64,000 nt of DNA from Crossaster papposus (Eukaryota; Echinodermata; Asteroidea; Velatida; Solasteridae): positions 992,001 to 1,056,000 of the forward strand of contig JBAIAA010000261.1 in NCBI GenBank assembly GCA_037893245.1. The letters run 5' to 3'. The notes beneath the pieces are model-generated. The model ran no database searches. It had not been told where the DNA came from and saw nothing but the letters and a program-made list of their open reading frames with translations. This document shows positions 13,901 to 24,385 of this stretch, piece after piece. The translations under genes and the position numbers were made by a program. Each line of letters starts with the position of its first letter. Position 1 is the stretch's first letter.

Positions 13901-16900
13901 GTGGGGACACACATACAAGGTGTAAGTGTACATACACTTACAGTTGACCAGGAACTGTGCCGTGACCATGTGGGTCACTTGTGTATAAATGCCTGTGCAT
14001 TCTCAAAATTTCTAACATTTTGACAAGTCTCATGCCTTTCTGTCCTGAACCTCACAGAATTCAACAGGCTCTCCCTGGGCCTTTGGTACTGAGTCAAACA
14101 AAGTCTAACAACAAGTTGTTACGGTTTGGTACCAAACCTGCCAAAACCTAGCGAAAGCTGCAGTTGGAGTTTGATGGGTTTGGGGTAGTTAGGGTTAATA
14201 TTAACCTCCGTCGTTTCAAGGTACTGTAGCATGAAGAACCACACTTGGGATGCTGTGTCCAAGAGCAGAAACTGGAAACCAGACGGCGTTATAACCGGCT
14301 TGCCTTGATCTTTCCTGCAAGGTATTATCACAAAACATAGTCAGGTGCTCTTGCATACATTTCAAGGATGAAACAAGAAGCAGACTTGCCCATTTTTAGA
14401 CATTCTCAAGCAATGATGCAAGAACAATTGTGACCCACCAGGCCAAAACCAGGCAGAAGTCGGCAAATGCCATTTCGAGATATGGCATTGTACACACAAA
14501 AATGTGTTGGCGGTCGATTTTTTTTTTTTTCATAAATTGTTAGTTAAAACTCTAATTTATAGGCTGTTCATGTTTTTAAAAATCGCCGAAAGTGATAATA
14601 TCAGCCTTCTCCTGATTTTTGTTGTCGTTGCTATTACTCAAATTGAGCAAACTTGTTGCCGCGAACGGCAACAAAATGTCTTTTTTTGAAGCGTCGTTAC
14701 TTTTCATTCCATAGCGGTACTGGTGCATGTGATGTATCATTTTAAAGCTTAAAACGCTAGCAATACAATGGTATAAAAATCTCTCATATGAAAAATGTTG
14801 ACTTTAGCCTGGTTTTGGGGTGGTGGGTCACAATTGTTAAAGTTTGTAACTTGAAACTTTGTTGTACCATTCTTTGAAAATGTGCACAGAAAGTGCACAG
14901 AAATGTGTACTTTATTATTTTGCCATAACGACCGAGGATCCCCTATTGTGTTTCCCTTTGTTCCTGTACTGTCACCTAACCCAATAGACTTATCAAACAC
15001 TTTAACGACTGAGGTCAAAATTCAACAAAGGACAAACGCCTGAAGACTAAAAGGATCTATTGTTCGCCTGTTGGGCTTCTGTTCTCGGGGGTTATGTAGT
15101 ACAGTCAAACCTTGATATAGCGGCCATCGACGGTGCCGGTTTTTGTGGCCACTATACGCAAGTGGCCACTATAGCAAAACGTACACATGTACACACATAT
15201 ACATGTACATGTATGAAGTCCAGGAACCAAACAACAGGGGAGATTTCAAAGTCAACAGAGGGCGCACTTCATTTCTGCGGCCGGAGTACACAGGTTTCAC
15301 GGCAATGTAATTGCACACATTTTATTTCCTGTGGGCTAATATGGGTTGGCCACTGGCCGCGTTACGCAGTGGCCGCATTAGCAGAAATGGTTATGGTATG
15401 TTTATGCAAGAATCAAACTGGGACCAAGCAAAGGTGGCCAGTTAAGCCAGGTGGCCGCTGTATCAAGGTGGCCGCAATGGCAGGTTTGACTGTACATGAA
15501 CTGATATGTGACCTGTCATCACAAAATTCGCATGATGTGATTCGGAGATATGGCCATCCAAAGTCAAAATATGAAGGGGTGGTCAATTTTGAGATTTTGC
15601 ATAATTTGGAAAGTCCAAGTTCTCCACTACATATTCCCATTTTTTGGGTGAGATCAGATGATCGAAAACCTCTTAAATTACGCGATTTTGCATAGTGTTT
15701 GCGTAGTTAGTGTTTGGATTAAAGTCCATTAGTGGTCTAATTAACACGATAATTAAATATGCAAATCAGGTCCTCGTAAGTATCCCACGTTGTTGTCTAT
15801 ACAATAGTTTGTTTGTGTGAACAATTTAGAGGAGAAATAAAGATTAGAGCATAGTCATTACTATGCTCAACCGAACCTTACTTGTCCTCTTTTGTAATCT
15901 TTTGCGTGTTTTGTTTAAGATGTTTAGAGTAAGTTTTTTCACAAACACGTTTTGTGAAACCCATGACTTTTTAGAGCGCTGTAAAAAATATGTATTGCAA
16001 AACCCCCAAGTGTTATGTACCATTGGAAAGCTCTCTTTCTCAAGAAATTGAAAATACCAATATCTTAATTTTTAATATTTTCGACTTCACTCTCATTTTG
16101 TGGTGACAGGTCACATATATCGTACTGTGTACAAGTTGCACTGTTGTAACAATGGACAGCGAAACATGGATTTCCTAATATAATTGCACTGCCAATGTGC
16201 GGTTACTTGTTAATTAAAATCACTATACTTACAGTTTCATGAGGCCAGAATGAACTAAAACATTAGCAATACCAGCAGACACACTATCCTGTCCCTTGGA
16301 GCCAACAAGGAAGTGAAGAACAAGCTGATAGTAAAATGGAACAAAAACAAATAAATAAAAAGAGGAATTTAAAGGGATCGTACACGTTTGGTAATTCGAA
16401 CCCATTGTTTGTTTCAATCCTATATATAGTTATAGATATATACCATAAAAATAACCTAAAATATTGCGATTTTGAGATATTGCCAAAAATCTGGAGCGGT
16501 TACAAAGTATGTCCACGCAGGAAGAATAATCTGCATTGGAATACACAGTCTGAGAAACGTCACTGCAGTAAAGCTTCTCAGATTCAAATTTCTGGGGATA
16601 AAAAGTGATATCTTATTTCATAACCGCAGTACTTCGAAGTGAAAAGTTTCTAAAAATGCATTATACTATCCAAAGCTGCTGTACTTCTTACCAAGTAAGT
16701 TTTTAATGCCATTAATTTTTGGAGTAATTACCAAACGTATATACGATCCCTTTAAGATTTATTCAATGCTCTTTTAAATTTCAAAATTAGAGATGTGCAT
16801 TTACAGGTAGTTTGGGAACCGGGTACCCGATACAAAAAAACACACGTGTACCCGGATATCCGGGTATCCGGGTACCCGTTAAAGAAACCCAACCCCAAAA

Positions 16901-19900
16901 TTCAATTTTGTGTGCAGTTGTTGAAGTTTGTTAGATTTGGTGCGCTTTCTAGTGCGAGAGCCTGGGGAGTCAGGGTTAATGTATATTGATTCATGCTACT
17001 ACGAGGGGTGATTGATAAGTTCGTGGTCTAAGATAGAAGGAGTGGTTTTAGAAAATCACACATTTATTTTCTTCTTAACATAGTGCCTTCCTACATAAAC
17101 ACACTTAGTACATACACACGGTGCATATGGTTTCTAAATTTGCGGTTACACTAATGGGAACAATTGGAGTCAAAAGGTCTCCACTGGGTATATTTCTACA
17201 GATGAATAGGTCTCCACAAGGTTTCTACAAAATAGATTCATGAATTTTACTCAAAAACTAGGGTTAGTGTTTTGGTTAGGGTTTTTGGTTGGGGTATAAT
17301 ATAGGGTATATTTGGTCCAAATTTCAACCTAGGAAATTAACCGCGGTTGAAATAAGTGCATTTAGAGGAGAATTTTTGACAGTCCCAAAAATGTGTACAC
17401 GAGAACGTACAAAGAGATGTCTATAGCCATGTTCGCACTGGACTTAAAATGATAAAGCATACCTAGACGATGGGTCCTTTTCCCATTTTAAGTCCAGTGC
17501 GGACAGCCTAGGACGTTTTCCTCTCAGGTACTTCTCCCGAGTCCAGTGGGTACTTCTACCGGCCAACTGCTGCCCGGGAAAACGTCCCTGGTCGCTTTTC
17601 CCTAGACGATAAGTCCAGTGCGAACAGCGCGACTCGGTAAAAACGTCCCAGTGCAAGGTCACGCTATACAAAGCACTGCGCATGCGCTCTTTGCATTGTT
17701 TACATGCGGGCACGCTGATACATGCAAATCGCATCGTGATCACATTCGCACGTGGTTTTGCAAAAAGATTACGTAGAGTTGGGGTTCCTTTGGTCAATAT
17801 TATGGCAGATATTATTATTGATACAGTCGGAAGTTTGATTGGTGCTACCAGTGCATCATTTCAAAATGATAATAAAGAACGTCAACGTGTCTTACGACGA
17901 AAGAAAGCACGACAACGGATACAATACCGTACGTACGATGGCATGGCGTCAATGATTTGATTGGGGGAAAAAACGCGCGCGCGCGATCGCGAATGGGTAC
18001 ACCGGGGTCAATGCAAAAAGGTCACGCAAAGCGCCCTCACGAGTCATTATAATGACAGCTTGGCTACTTCTCCCACGGTCTCGGTAAAATTTTCCCGTGT
18101 CGAAAGTCCAAGTGCGAACAGTGGTAACATTTGACATTTTTTTTTTACCATCGTCTCAGTAAAACCTTCCCAAAAAAAAGTCCAGTGCGAACACGGCTTA
18201 TGTGTAAACTTGGGAAACCAGCTATCATTATTACGCCTAATTGGGCCCTTTTACTTTGAGTGATGCCATTTTTGTGCACACACACACTACATGTCGGCGC
18301 TCTTTTATGCGCTCAAAATCACACACCCAATAGTCTTACCCAAATTCCCAATTTATTAATACGCGCTATACTATGCAAGAACAGGGGCCAATTTCATAGA
18401 CCTGCTTAAGCACAAAAAACCTTGCTTGGTAAATTAAGGTAGGAACCAAAATTCCATGCGATTGTTATGCTAAGCTAACAACAGCTAAATACCAATCAAA
18501 AACAATATACATCACATGGAGTTGTGGCTGGTAAGCTTGTTATACTAAGCAAGAATATTTTGTGCTTAAGTCATTTTTATGCTTAGGCAGCTCTATGAAA
18601 TTGGCACTAGGAGTCAAGACAATACATGTACATGTAATACAAATTGTGCACACATTACTTTATTCACGTAAAATCTTGGAAAATCGTAGACAATTATGTC
18701 AGGATCGTACAATCATAATCGGGGTGAATAAATAGTATAAATTACGCCTAAATGGTAAATGTTGGCATCTCTGCATTAGGGTTAAGATACACGCACAATT
18801 ACCTCCCATCGGTCCAGTGCATACTTGCTGAGGCTCTCAATGTCCTTGGCATTCTTGTCAGGGGCTGTTTTGCCCATGCCAGACCATGGTTTACCCCTGT
18901 TGAAGTAAATACAAGTATTAAAAAAAAAGTAATTCGCAATATTGTACACAGATTCTCTGTACATATTATACCTATACATGTATATATTACTTGGGTACAG
19001 TCATCACCACGCACTTTAGTTCTCTATTCAAATGAATAGCAGTTTGGCAATAGTGCAGAGTTGTAGTCGAGTACTTTCCGAGTACTACATGTAGCTTAAA
19101 TTTGGGAACTTAAGATGGTTTAGTAGAGATATATCTGCATAATACTCGACACTGGACAGTAAATAATTTGCTAAACAAATTTAAAACTTTTGACAATCAG
19201 AATTTTATATGAATTAAGATTTTAAGAAAAAAGCATTCGATAAGTATCCGGCCGAGTACTTTCCGAGTATTTCTGTCCCAAAACTTCTATTAAAAAGTAT
19301 ATTTATGCATCCTTTAAGTCCCAGGTTATTCGTTTCTCTAACACTGACTTGATTTGTTGTCTACTGTCAATGTTTGTCTCGTGTTTGTTCGCAATAAACA
19401 GCTCAATATGTGACCCGCTCCATCGTAATCAGGAATAAGTCGCTGGGGCCGTTTTACGCAATCGGTCGTTGAAGTGAACGAATGGGTGAAAATCGTGACC
19501 AAGTCGTTTTTCTGAACATTGTATTTTTAGGAAGTGTAGTTATCACAGATTATTGTCATTAATGTCTTGTATGTAAAAACGATCAATAAAGATGAAAATG
19601 AAGAGGATTTGTGTGCGCTGTCCGTATGATTTTGTTCAATTTTGTTTATTTCAAAGCTAATTTTCTCGGAATGTGGATTCGGCAAATTAATATACACCCG
19701 TCATTTTCATCAGACCATAACTCGTTAACCTAAGAAGATACACACTTGCTTCCTAACACAGTGCGTAATGCATTCGCATGCAATGCATTCAAGCTTATGA
19801 AATCTCCTTTCTCAACATGTGCATATCTCATAAAGTCATTTCGAGACTTATTCCTGATTTCGATACTCACATATTTGGTAGTAAACAAAGTACATGTACT

Positions 19901-22900
19901 CGGAAAGTACTCTACAATGGTGACAGTGCCGGTTCGGAAAACGACCTAGATGTAGACCTGTGCACAAACGTTTGTAACATACCCTCCCAATAACGTTATT
20001 CGCAGGTTTGCTCTGAAGATCTGGTTGAGTTGCCATCCGGGTAGGCCGCCAGGCAGAGTTTGGTCATGCCAGACCCGCAGGTCAGATAACACCTGCATCG
20101 CCTTCTTGTGTTCTCTGAAAGAGGGGAACAACAGGGGCCAATTTCATAAAACATTGTAAGCCCAACAAATTGCTTAGCATGAACATCCTTCTTTTGCAAA
20201 AACAGGGTTGCACACTAAGGGCCAAATTCATAAACGGTGATGATCACCGGATTATTTTAGTCGCGTACAACTATTGTACGGTGGCTAAAACAGAGAAGTG
20301 CGTGTGTGGATAAACTCCTGTGATCATGGCAATTCAGTAGGAAAATAGTCGGCTGTTTATCCAGCCGTGTACAAGTTTCTGCTTTAGCCGATGTTTAGTG
20401 TTCTAGCCATACATCGTTCTATTCACAGCGGATTACGTAATACGTTGAATAAAATGGCATATCCATCTTCGAAAACACGCATATCGCTGTGCTCTGATGA
20501 TCAGCTCAGTTGACACTAGTGGGAGGGTCGCCACGTCGAAAAAACGCGCTAATAATTTTACTCATGACCAGAAAATGGGTCTCATTGAGTGTGTAAAGAT
20601 GGAAAAAAGTTCTTCCTGTGCTATTTCAATGATACACAGCAGATCCATGGCAATACGTCTGTCCCACAAGCAAAATAGTAACTTGTACACGAGATAAACA
20701 AGCCCCTTGTTACTTAGACGCATGTCACTAACCATGTACGTTTGGTAAACAGCAGCTGATCTAAGCACTCTTTATGAATTCGGGCCTAGATTTGTACGTT
20801 CGATCATCAACTGTTTATACACAGTTTAGCCTAGTTAATCGTGATCAAGGGAAAATCACCGTTTATGAATTTGGCCCTAAATCTTTAGGAGTTTATTGTT
20901 TGTGATTGGTAATCAATTGTTTTTTGCTCGGCATAAAAAGCACAATAGAGTTTTGGCTAGTAACCTGTTTTTACTGAGCAAGACTTTTTGTGCTAAGCAA
21001 ATGTTTGTGCTTACATGTTTTAGGAAATTGGCCCCAGATCATACAGGGAGTTCCACTAAAAAAAGGAGGCTATTTCGAAGCCTGTTTTCTTAGTTGTGTA
21101 ATTTAAACTCAAAGGAAGTAATCAATATGCAAACATGTCATATCTCCAGAACAGAAGGGGCTATGAAGCTCTATAATATACACCAAATGACAGCTTACGT
21201 TGCGGGCTTTAATCCAACCATGTTCATTGTATATTAAACTCAATTTCATTTTTTTCAAAAATAATACATTTTGTGTGTGTGGATCCGGTCACATAAAGTA
21301 CAACTTGAATTGTCTGACTAACTGTTGTCAGACTCTGACAACAGGGCAAACACTTACGGTACATGAGATTTCTGTACCCATGACTCCACTGAAGATTTGA
21401 GCACCGGCTGGTCAACAAAAAGTACTCTAGTTACGTAATGCTTGGCAAGTGTTGGCAACTCCCTAAAAAAAGAAGAAAAAAAAAGAAAGAAAAGAGGCCA
21501 TTAAAGGTAGGACACACTGACATCATTTGCAGATATTGACAAAATTTACTATTATTAAGAAATATCTTACTCATCTGAAAGTAAATAACGATTCTAGGCA
21601 ACCAGCAAAATGATTGCGCTAGATATCCTTTCATTATTCTGAAAAATATAAATTTTGCAATCGCGAAAAAACACAAATAACATAAGAATAACTGCTCGAC
21701 GCCAGTTAAAAACAAACGCTGTTTTTCGTGCTTTTCTCGGCATTCATGATTGTAAAACTTCGGACAGGTTAGTTAAACGATATTTACTATAAAATACAAC
21801 CTCCCAAATCCACCCATTCATGATAATTCCAGCAATTACCAATGGTGTATACTACCTTTAAACATGGTTCGTTGTAAAGACCTGATTTGGACTTGAGTCA
21901 CATTTTTTGGTGATTCGACTCAAGTCCCAATGGGTAAATGACTCAACTTGAGTTGAGTCACTACAGGCAAATGACTTGATTTAACTCGAGTCCCTCATCA
22001 GAATGACTAAACTCGAGTCTCTCATCGGAATGACTAGACTCAACTCGAGTGAAGGCCAATAAGAATCGAGTCCCTAAAATATGAGCAAAACTTTGTGAAC
22101 AATATTTGCAATGATTTACACCAGTGCCGGTTTATGTTCATGGTACATAAAGTACATACTGTACATGTACATGTACAATAATATACATGATACAGTGACC
22201 ATCTGTTTTCCTTCCTCTATGATAAACAAACATACAATGTACACAGTGTCATGGACTAAGTTGTGTTTCTGTAATGTGCTTATTTTTTATGTAGTATTCA
22301 AATATTTGTGACTCAAATTGACTTGAGCTAAATACATGACTCGACTCAACTACACACTGTGACTTGACTCGACCTTCTTGAACTAATGACTTGACTCGAG
22401 TCACAACAAAATCAGTGACTAGTTACAATTCTGTTCGTTTGTCAAAGTACAAAATAAGTTTGGGATTAATCCTAACTCCCAACAGCTGCCTAGTTGGTAC
22501 TGGACCAAATCCGCAGAAATCCACTCCTAGTACTATGTGTAAGAGAACAAAATCCACTTGGAAGTTATTGAACTCACCGAACTACGTGTCTAGCTTGCAA
22601 CATTATAACCAGTTTGCGCCGGGATTATTTTAAATTCACTGAGCCGAGGCGCTGGATTATTTTTAACGAAACTTGATCCGAGGCAGGTTCAGGCCGATGG
22701 TACCGGGAAGCACACCAACGCATTGCCAGCCTTGCTCGCTGCTGACAGATATTTCCGGCCTTGCTCGTTGCGTCTTTATGCGTCATCCGTTTTGAATCTG
22801 GGGAAAACTTTGCATGTATATACGTACGGTCCTCCTGCGTGAACTGGTTAAAATGATTCGACTCGAGTGACTTGTTACAATTCTGTTCGTTTGTCAAAGT

Positions 22901-24168
22901 ACAAAATACGATTGGAATTAAGCCCAACTCCCAACTGCCTTGTTGGTACTGGACCAAATCCGCAAAAATCTATCACTCACTCCTAGTAATAGTGTAATAG
23001 AACATAATCCACTTAGAAGTTTAGTTATTGGACTCACTGAACTACATGTGTATAGATTAGCTTGCAATATTAAAAAATCCGGGTTTGCCGCAGATAGAGG
23101 GCAGGGTTTTGATATTTTGGGGGTACAATGATGACGACATAATGCAGTGCAAAAATCAAGATGGCAACCCCCATGACGTACTGTGAACACGCAAAGCTGC
23201 GTTGATTCGCAAGACCCCAAAATGTGAAGGACAAAATTGCATTTTCTCCTGCAAGAAACTGTTCAAAATTATGAAAAATGGCGTCATTAGAAATGAATTG
23301 ACAGAATTATACTTTGGAATAAACCCATAGGCTATAATCATGGAGGAAGGTTTCTTTTCTCCATGGCTATATTATATATAAAATGGGGCTCTTGAACTTT
23401 TTGTTTTCGTATTTCGGATTTAGACAAACCAAATCCAAAATTCGAAAAAAAGAAGTTCTACTTCTAGAGCCTGAGTAATAGTGGGCCTATACTTTAATTA
23501 ATAAAGTCATTTTGGAAGGATAAATATTAGCAATACCCTTGAGCTTGACTCTAATTTGATCAAAACTAGAGGGACTCGAAACTACACAATCGACGAAAAA
23601 AGTGGCGGCAGAATGCAACAATAAAATTTAATTCAATTGAGGTCGCAAATTTGGAGCGGCAAAATCCTTAATTTTTTAGATTTTTTTTTAAGATTACAAT
23701 TTTAAAGGACTGAGATGTCCTAAAAAAACCTCACAATTCCTATAATAATCACCGCAGGCCTCTGGGGCATCATTAATGTATAAAGTCTGAATTACCCTGT
23801 GCAGTGCACTCATTGAACCGTATCAATCAGGCGAGTGCATACATGTGTACGTGCACAAACCGCGCACTGACCCTGCCAATGCCATGATACAGTATTGGCG
23901 CGAGTATATTGATAGTGATACCGATCACGCACTAATCTAACGATCGAGTATACGTAAACGGGATGGGTAAACCTAACGTTAACGTTAACTTCTTAAATCG
24001 GTAGTAAACAAGTATTTCAAAAACTTAAATTCCTTGGATCTTTTACCTGAACACAGCCAAACACGTTGCTGGATGATTGTATAGTCTATCTAGTACAGTT
24101 GAAGGCAAAGTCTGCAAATATCCGTGCAAATCTCTACACTTCAGTTTCTCTTCCATGGAGGCTGCCAT
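1944..24168 (-). CDS. GTF2H4: TFIIH core subunit 4 (p52/TFB2), complete, 14 coding exons
   Basis: Structural subunit of the TFIIH core, which acts in RNA polymerase II initiation and nucleotide excision repair; in the family p52 anchors the XPB ATPase and its C-terminus pairs with p8/TTDA. Coding exons in transcript order: 24168-24047, 21462-21358, 20114-19983, 18896-18803, 16324-16233, 14314-14206, 12305-12237, 10903-10820, 9443-9392, 8371-8239, 6227-6101, 5751-5673, 3191-3130, 2060-1944. All introns are GT-AG and all phases join without a break, giving 458 aa against 462 in human. Blocks close to the human protein include [73 protein letters not shown] and [13 protein letters not shown]. 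The start is the first ATG; a second in-frame ATG lies four codons on (24156). It is head-to-head with PPP1R11. Intron 12 carries an array of duplicated exon-12 ends. Intron 6 has a non-standard donor (gttaat) that abuts a mobile element. Confidence 0.97.
2202..2524 (+). mobile_element. MITE family A, full copy
   Basis: TTAA on both sides. It cuts short another element whose end (gtggaatgctgctataacg, 2131-2201) lies to the left. In GTF2H4 intron 13. Confidence 0.9.
2879..3105. mobile_element. MITE family C (ggggccaatttcat)
   Basis: Palindromic family of about 225 bp with ends gggccaatttcatggagctg and its inverse, and internal gcttagcataa / cacatggagttttggctgg. This copy ends 25 bp before exon 13 of GTF2H4 in genomic order. 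Confidence 0.85.
3630..5715 (-). repeat. Tandem array of GTF2H4 exon-12 3' halves with splice donors (about 110 bp, 19 units)
   Basis: On the minus strand each unit is the last 40 nt of exon 12 (from CTCTGGGAATTAGAG to TTCCAACCAG), the donor gtaatg or gtaac(g/a/c), and about 70 nt of intron. The genuine exon end is the rightmost unit (5673-5751). Proceeding to lower coordinates there are about 18 further units with a period near 110 bp. Variants include agac/agatc and an inserted gtgcagtct in two units that recur together, a sign of higher-order duplication. Reading from exon 12 through its donor meets a TAA within about 20 codons, so use of a downstream donor would truncate the protein. Confidence 0.95.
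6268..6425 (+). mobile_element. MITE family A, 5' fragment
   Basis: Left TTAA end and ccagcaaaaatagatagat region are recognisable; the right part is replaced. 41 bp beyond the exon-11 acceptor of GTF2H4. Confidence 0.65.
6505..6950. mobile_element. MITE family D6 (ggctctacaaaaaggtgta)
   Basis: Ends accggctctacaaaaaggtg / cacctttttgtagagccgat. Related to 49481-49850, with a fragment at 21053-21293. Confidence 0.85.
7125..7550. mobile_element. MITE family D1 (tgtgacctgttccaac)
   Basis: About 420 bp with ends ttgtgacctgttccaacaaa and ttcgttggagcaggtcacat, internal ggtgggggtacatatgtaa. Other copies are at 10406-10720 and 32952-33367. Confidence 0.85.
8523..8765 (+). mobile_element. MITE family B (TTAA-ccagttcgcgccgg)
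   Basis: About 240-bp family with inverted ends ttaaccagttcgcgccgg / ccggcgcgaactggttaa. Internal landmarks are aaactcgatccgaagcggg, gggaagcacacccacgc and two ccggccttgctcg boxes. Confidence 0.88.
8811..9067 (-). mobile_element. tRNA-derived SINE, reverse copy
   Basis: The reverse complement has the A-rich tail (ttatttattcatttcattc on +), the body, box B (ggtttcgaatcc) and a head corresponding to the copy at 47262. In GTF2H4 intron 9. Confidence 0.85.
9353..9376. repeat. Poly-G run beside the GTF2H4 exon-9 donor
   Basis: Around twenty consecutive G on the + strand (C in the transcript), starting about 16 nt inside intron 9, whose donor is at 9391-9390. Confidence 0.9.
10406..10720. mobile_element. 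MITE family D1, internally deleted
   Basis: Left end gtccaacaaaacccggacaa, right end cgttggagcaggtcacaa. In GTF2H4 intron 8. Confidence 0.8.
11159..11535 (-). mobile_element. MITE family A, full copy
   Basis: TTAA both sides; contains a cgatcgccgtcagcgatcgcg palindrome. Abuts the foldback element ending at 11158. Confidence 0.9.
11797..12037 (-). mobile_element. MITE family B, full copy
   Basis: TTAA on both sides; reverse orientation. Confidence 0.9.
12034..12145 (+). mobile_element. MITE family A, 5' fragment sharing its TTAA with a family-B copy
   Basis: The TTAA at 12034-12037 is at once the right flank of the family-B element and the left flank of this fragment. It ends about 90 bp from the GTF2H4 exon-7 donor. 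Confidence 0.75.
12605..12840 (+). repeat. Dispersed repeat also at 38165-38357
   Basis: Pyrimidine-rich on +; landmarks tttttgttccccacccagg and catgttgtgcatcatgcttg. GTF2H4 intron 6. Confidence 0.75.
13711..14200. mobile_element. MITE family H (ttaaccctaacccc) abutting the GTF2H4 exon-6 donor
   Basis: Left end ttaaccctaaccccctaggc, right end ggtagttagggttaata. Internal cagtactaaacctgccaaac and caagtctcatgcctttctg are shared with 41227-41752; a fragment lies at 16911-16980. The right end is about 5 nt inside intron 6. Confidence 0.8.
15100..15496. mobile_element. Foldback element with tacagtcaaacct ends
   Basis: Ends tacagtcaaaccttgatata and atggcaggtttgactgta; inside are several gtggccact / tggccgc motifs in both orientations. 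GTF2H4 intron 5. Confidence 0.8.
15505..16119. mobile_element. Element with tgtgacctgtcatcac / gtggtgacaggtcaca ends
   Basis: Related to the elements at 35988 and 59925 by its ends but with different internal sequence. In GTF2H4 intron 5. Confidence 0.7.
16369..16755. mobile_element. TTAA-flanked MITE near the GTF2H4 exon-5 acceptor
   Basis: Inverted ends ttaaagggatcgtacacgtt and cgtatatacgatccctttaa, with gtttggtaatt / aattaccaaac continuing inward. TTAA on both sides. Its near edge is 45 nt upstream of exon 5 in the transcript. Confidence 0.9.
16999..17130. mobile_element. Mariner end fragment
   Basis: Begins tacgaggggtgattgataag and continues in the same way as the left end at 51720 (ggttttagaaaatcacacattta). 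No transposase reading is visible. In GTF2H4 intron 4. Confidence 0.75.
17424..18200. mobile_element. Foldback element with gttcgcactggacttaa ends
   Basis: The terminal motif gttcgcactggactta and its inverse (agtccagtgcgaacacgg) occur at both ends and, with variants, several times inside, as in nested copies. A related element is at 28205-28580. GTF2H4 intron 4. Confidence 0.8.
18384..18607. mobile_element. MITE family C
   Basis: Ends ggggccaatttcatagacctg and aggcagctctatgaaattgg; GTF2H4 intron 4. Confidence 0.88.
19407..19862. mobile_element. MITE family D4, rearranged copy
   Basis: Left end tatgtgacccgctccatcg is clear. Internal sequence matches 37260-37660 in inverse order. The right terminus is lost after cgagacttattcctgattt. 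Confidence 0.7.
20133..21035. mobile_element. Family-C element split by another foldback element
   Basis: Outer ends ggggccaatttcataaaac (20133) and gttttaggaaattggcccc (21035). Inside, 20218-20880 is a different element with ends gggccaaattcataaacggtg / caccgtttatgaatttggccc and a taa duplication. The outer copy starts 18 nt from the acceptor end of GTF2H4 exon 3. Confidence 0.85.
21501..21861 (+). mobile_element. MITE family A, full copy
   Basis: TTAA on both sides. It begins 37 nt from the acceptor dinucleotide of GTF2H4 exon 2. Confidence 0.9.
22395..23070. repeat. Tandem duplication of about 215 bp with a MITE between the copies
   Basis: Both copies (about 22395-22604 and 22857-23070) run from gactcgagt through gttacaattctgttcgtttg and tggtactggaccaaatccgc to tagcttgcaa. 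A family-B MITE (22605-22851) separates them. The left flank (21880-22400) is rich in actcgagtc / gactcaa motifs. All in GTF2H4 intron 1. Confidence 0.8.
22605..22851 (+). mobile_element. MITE family B, full copy
   Basis: Sits at the junction of the duplicated 215-bp segment in GTF2H4 intron 1. Confidence 0.88.
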
Positions 24169-24385
24169 CTTTGAATTGAATTGCATTGTGGGACCTTACA
24201 CTGGTAATATAGTGCGAAATACACGCTATACGAATGATCAGCTTTACCGAGTACCGAGTACCAGTGTCATGTCAAACATGTCAACAAGCAAAAGCGCACG
24301 CAAAACGTGACTAAAGTTATTAAAATAATATTTGTAACAACTAATTAACGACAATTTTTTTTAAATTTATTTAACTAACGTTACG
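24169..24385. promoter_or_regulatory. Candidate bidirectional promoter of GTF2H4 and PPP1R11
   Basis: Only 217 bp separate the two divergent start codons, so both 5' UTRs and core promoters must lie here unless there are non-coding first exons. It contains cattgtggg close to the GTF2H4 start and a short direct repeat taccgagtaccgagtacc near 24246. No TATA box is placed convincingly for either gene. The role is inferred from gene arrangement. Confidence 0.6.

Noticed and set aside
15060..15695. 211-codon plus-strand frame
   Set aside because: It spans the tacagtcaaacct foldback element and part of the next element, in a GTF2H4 intron; no domain is seen.
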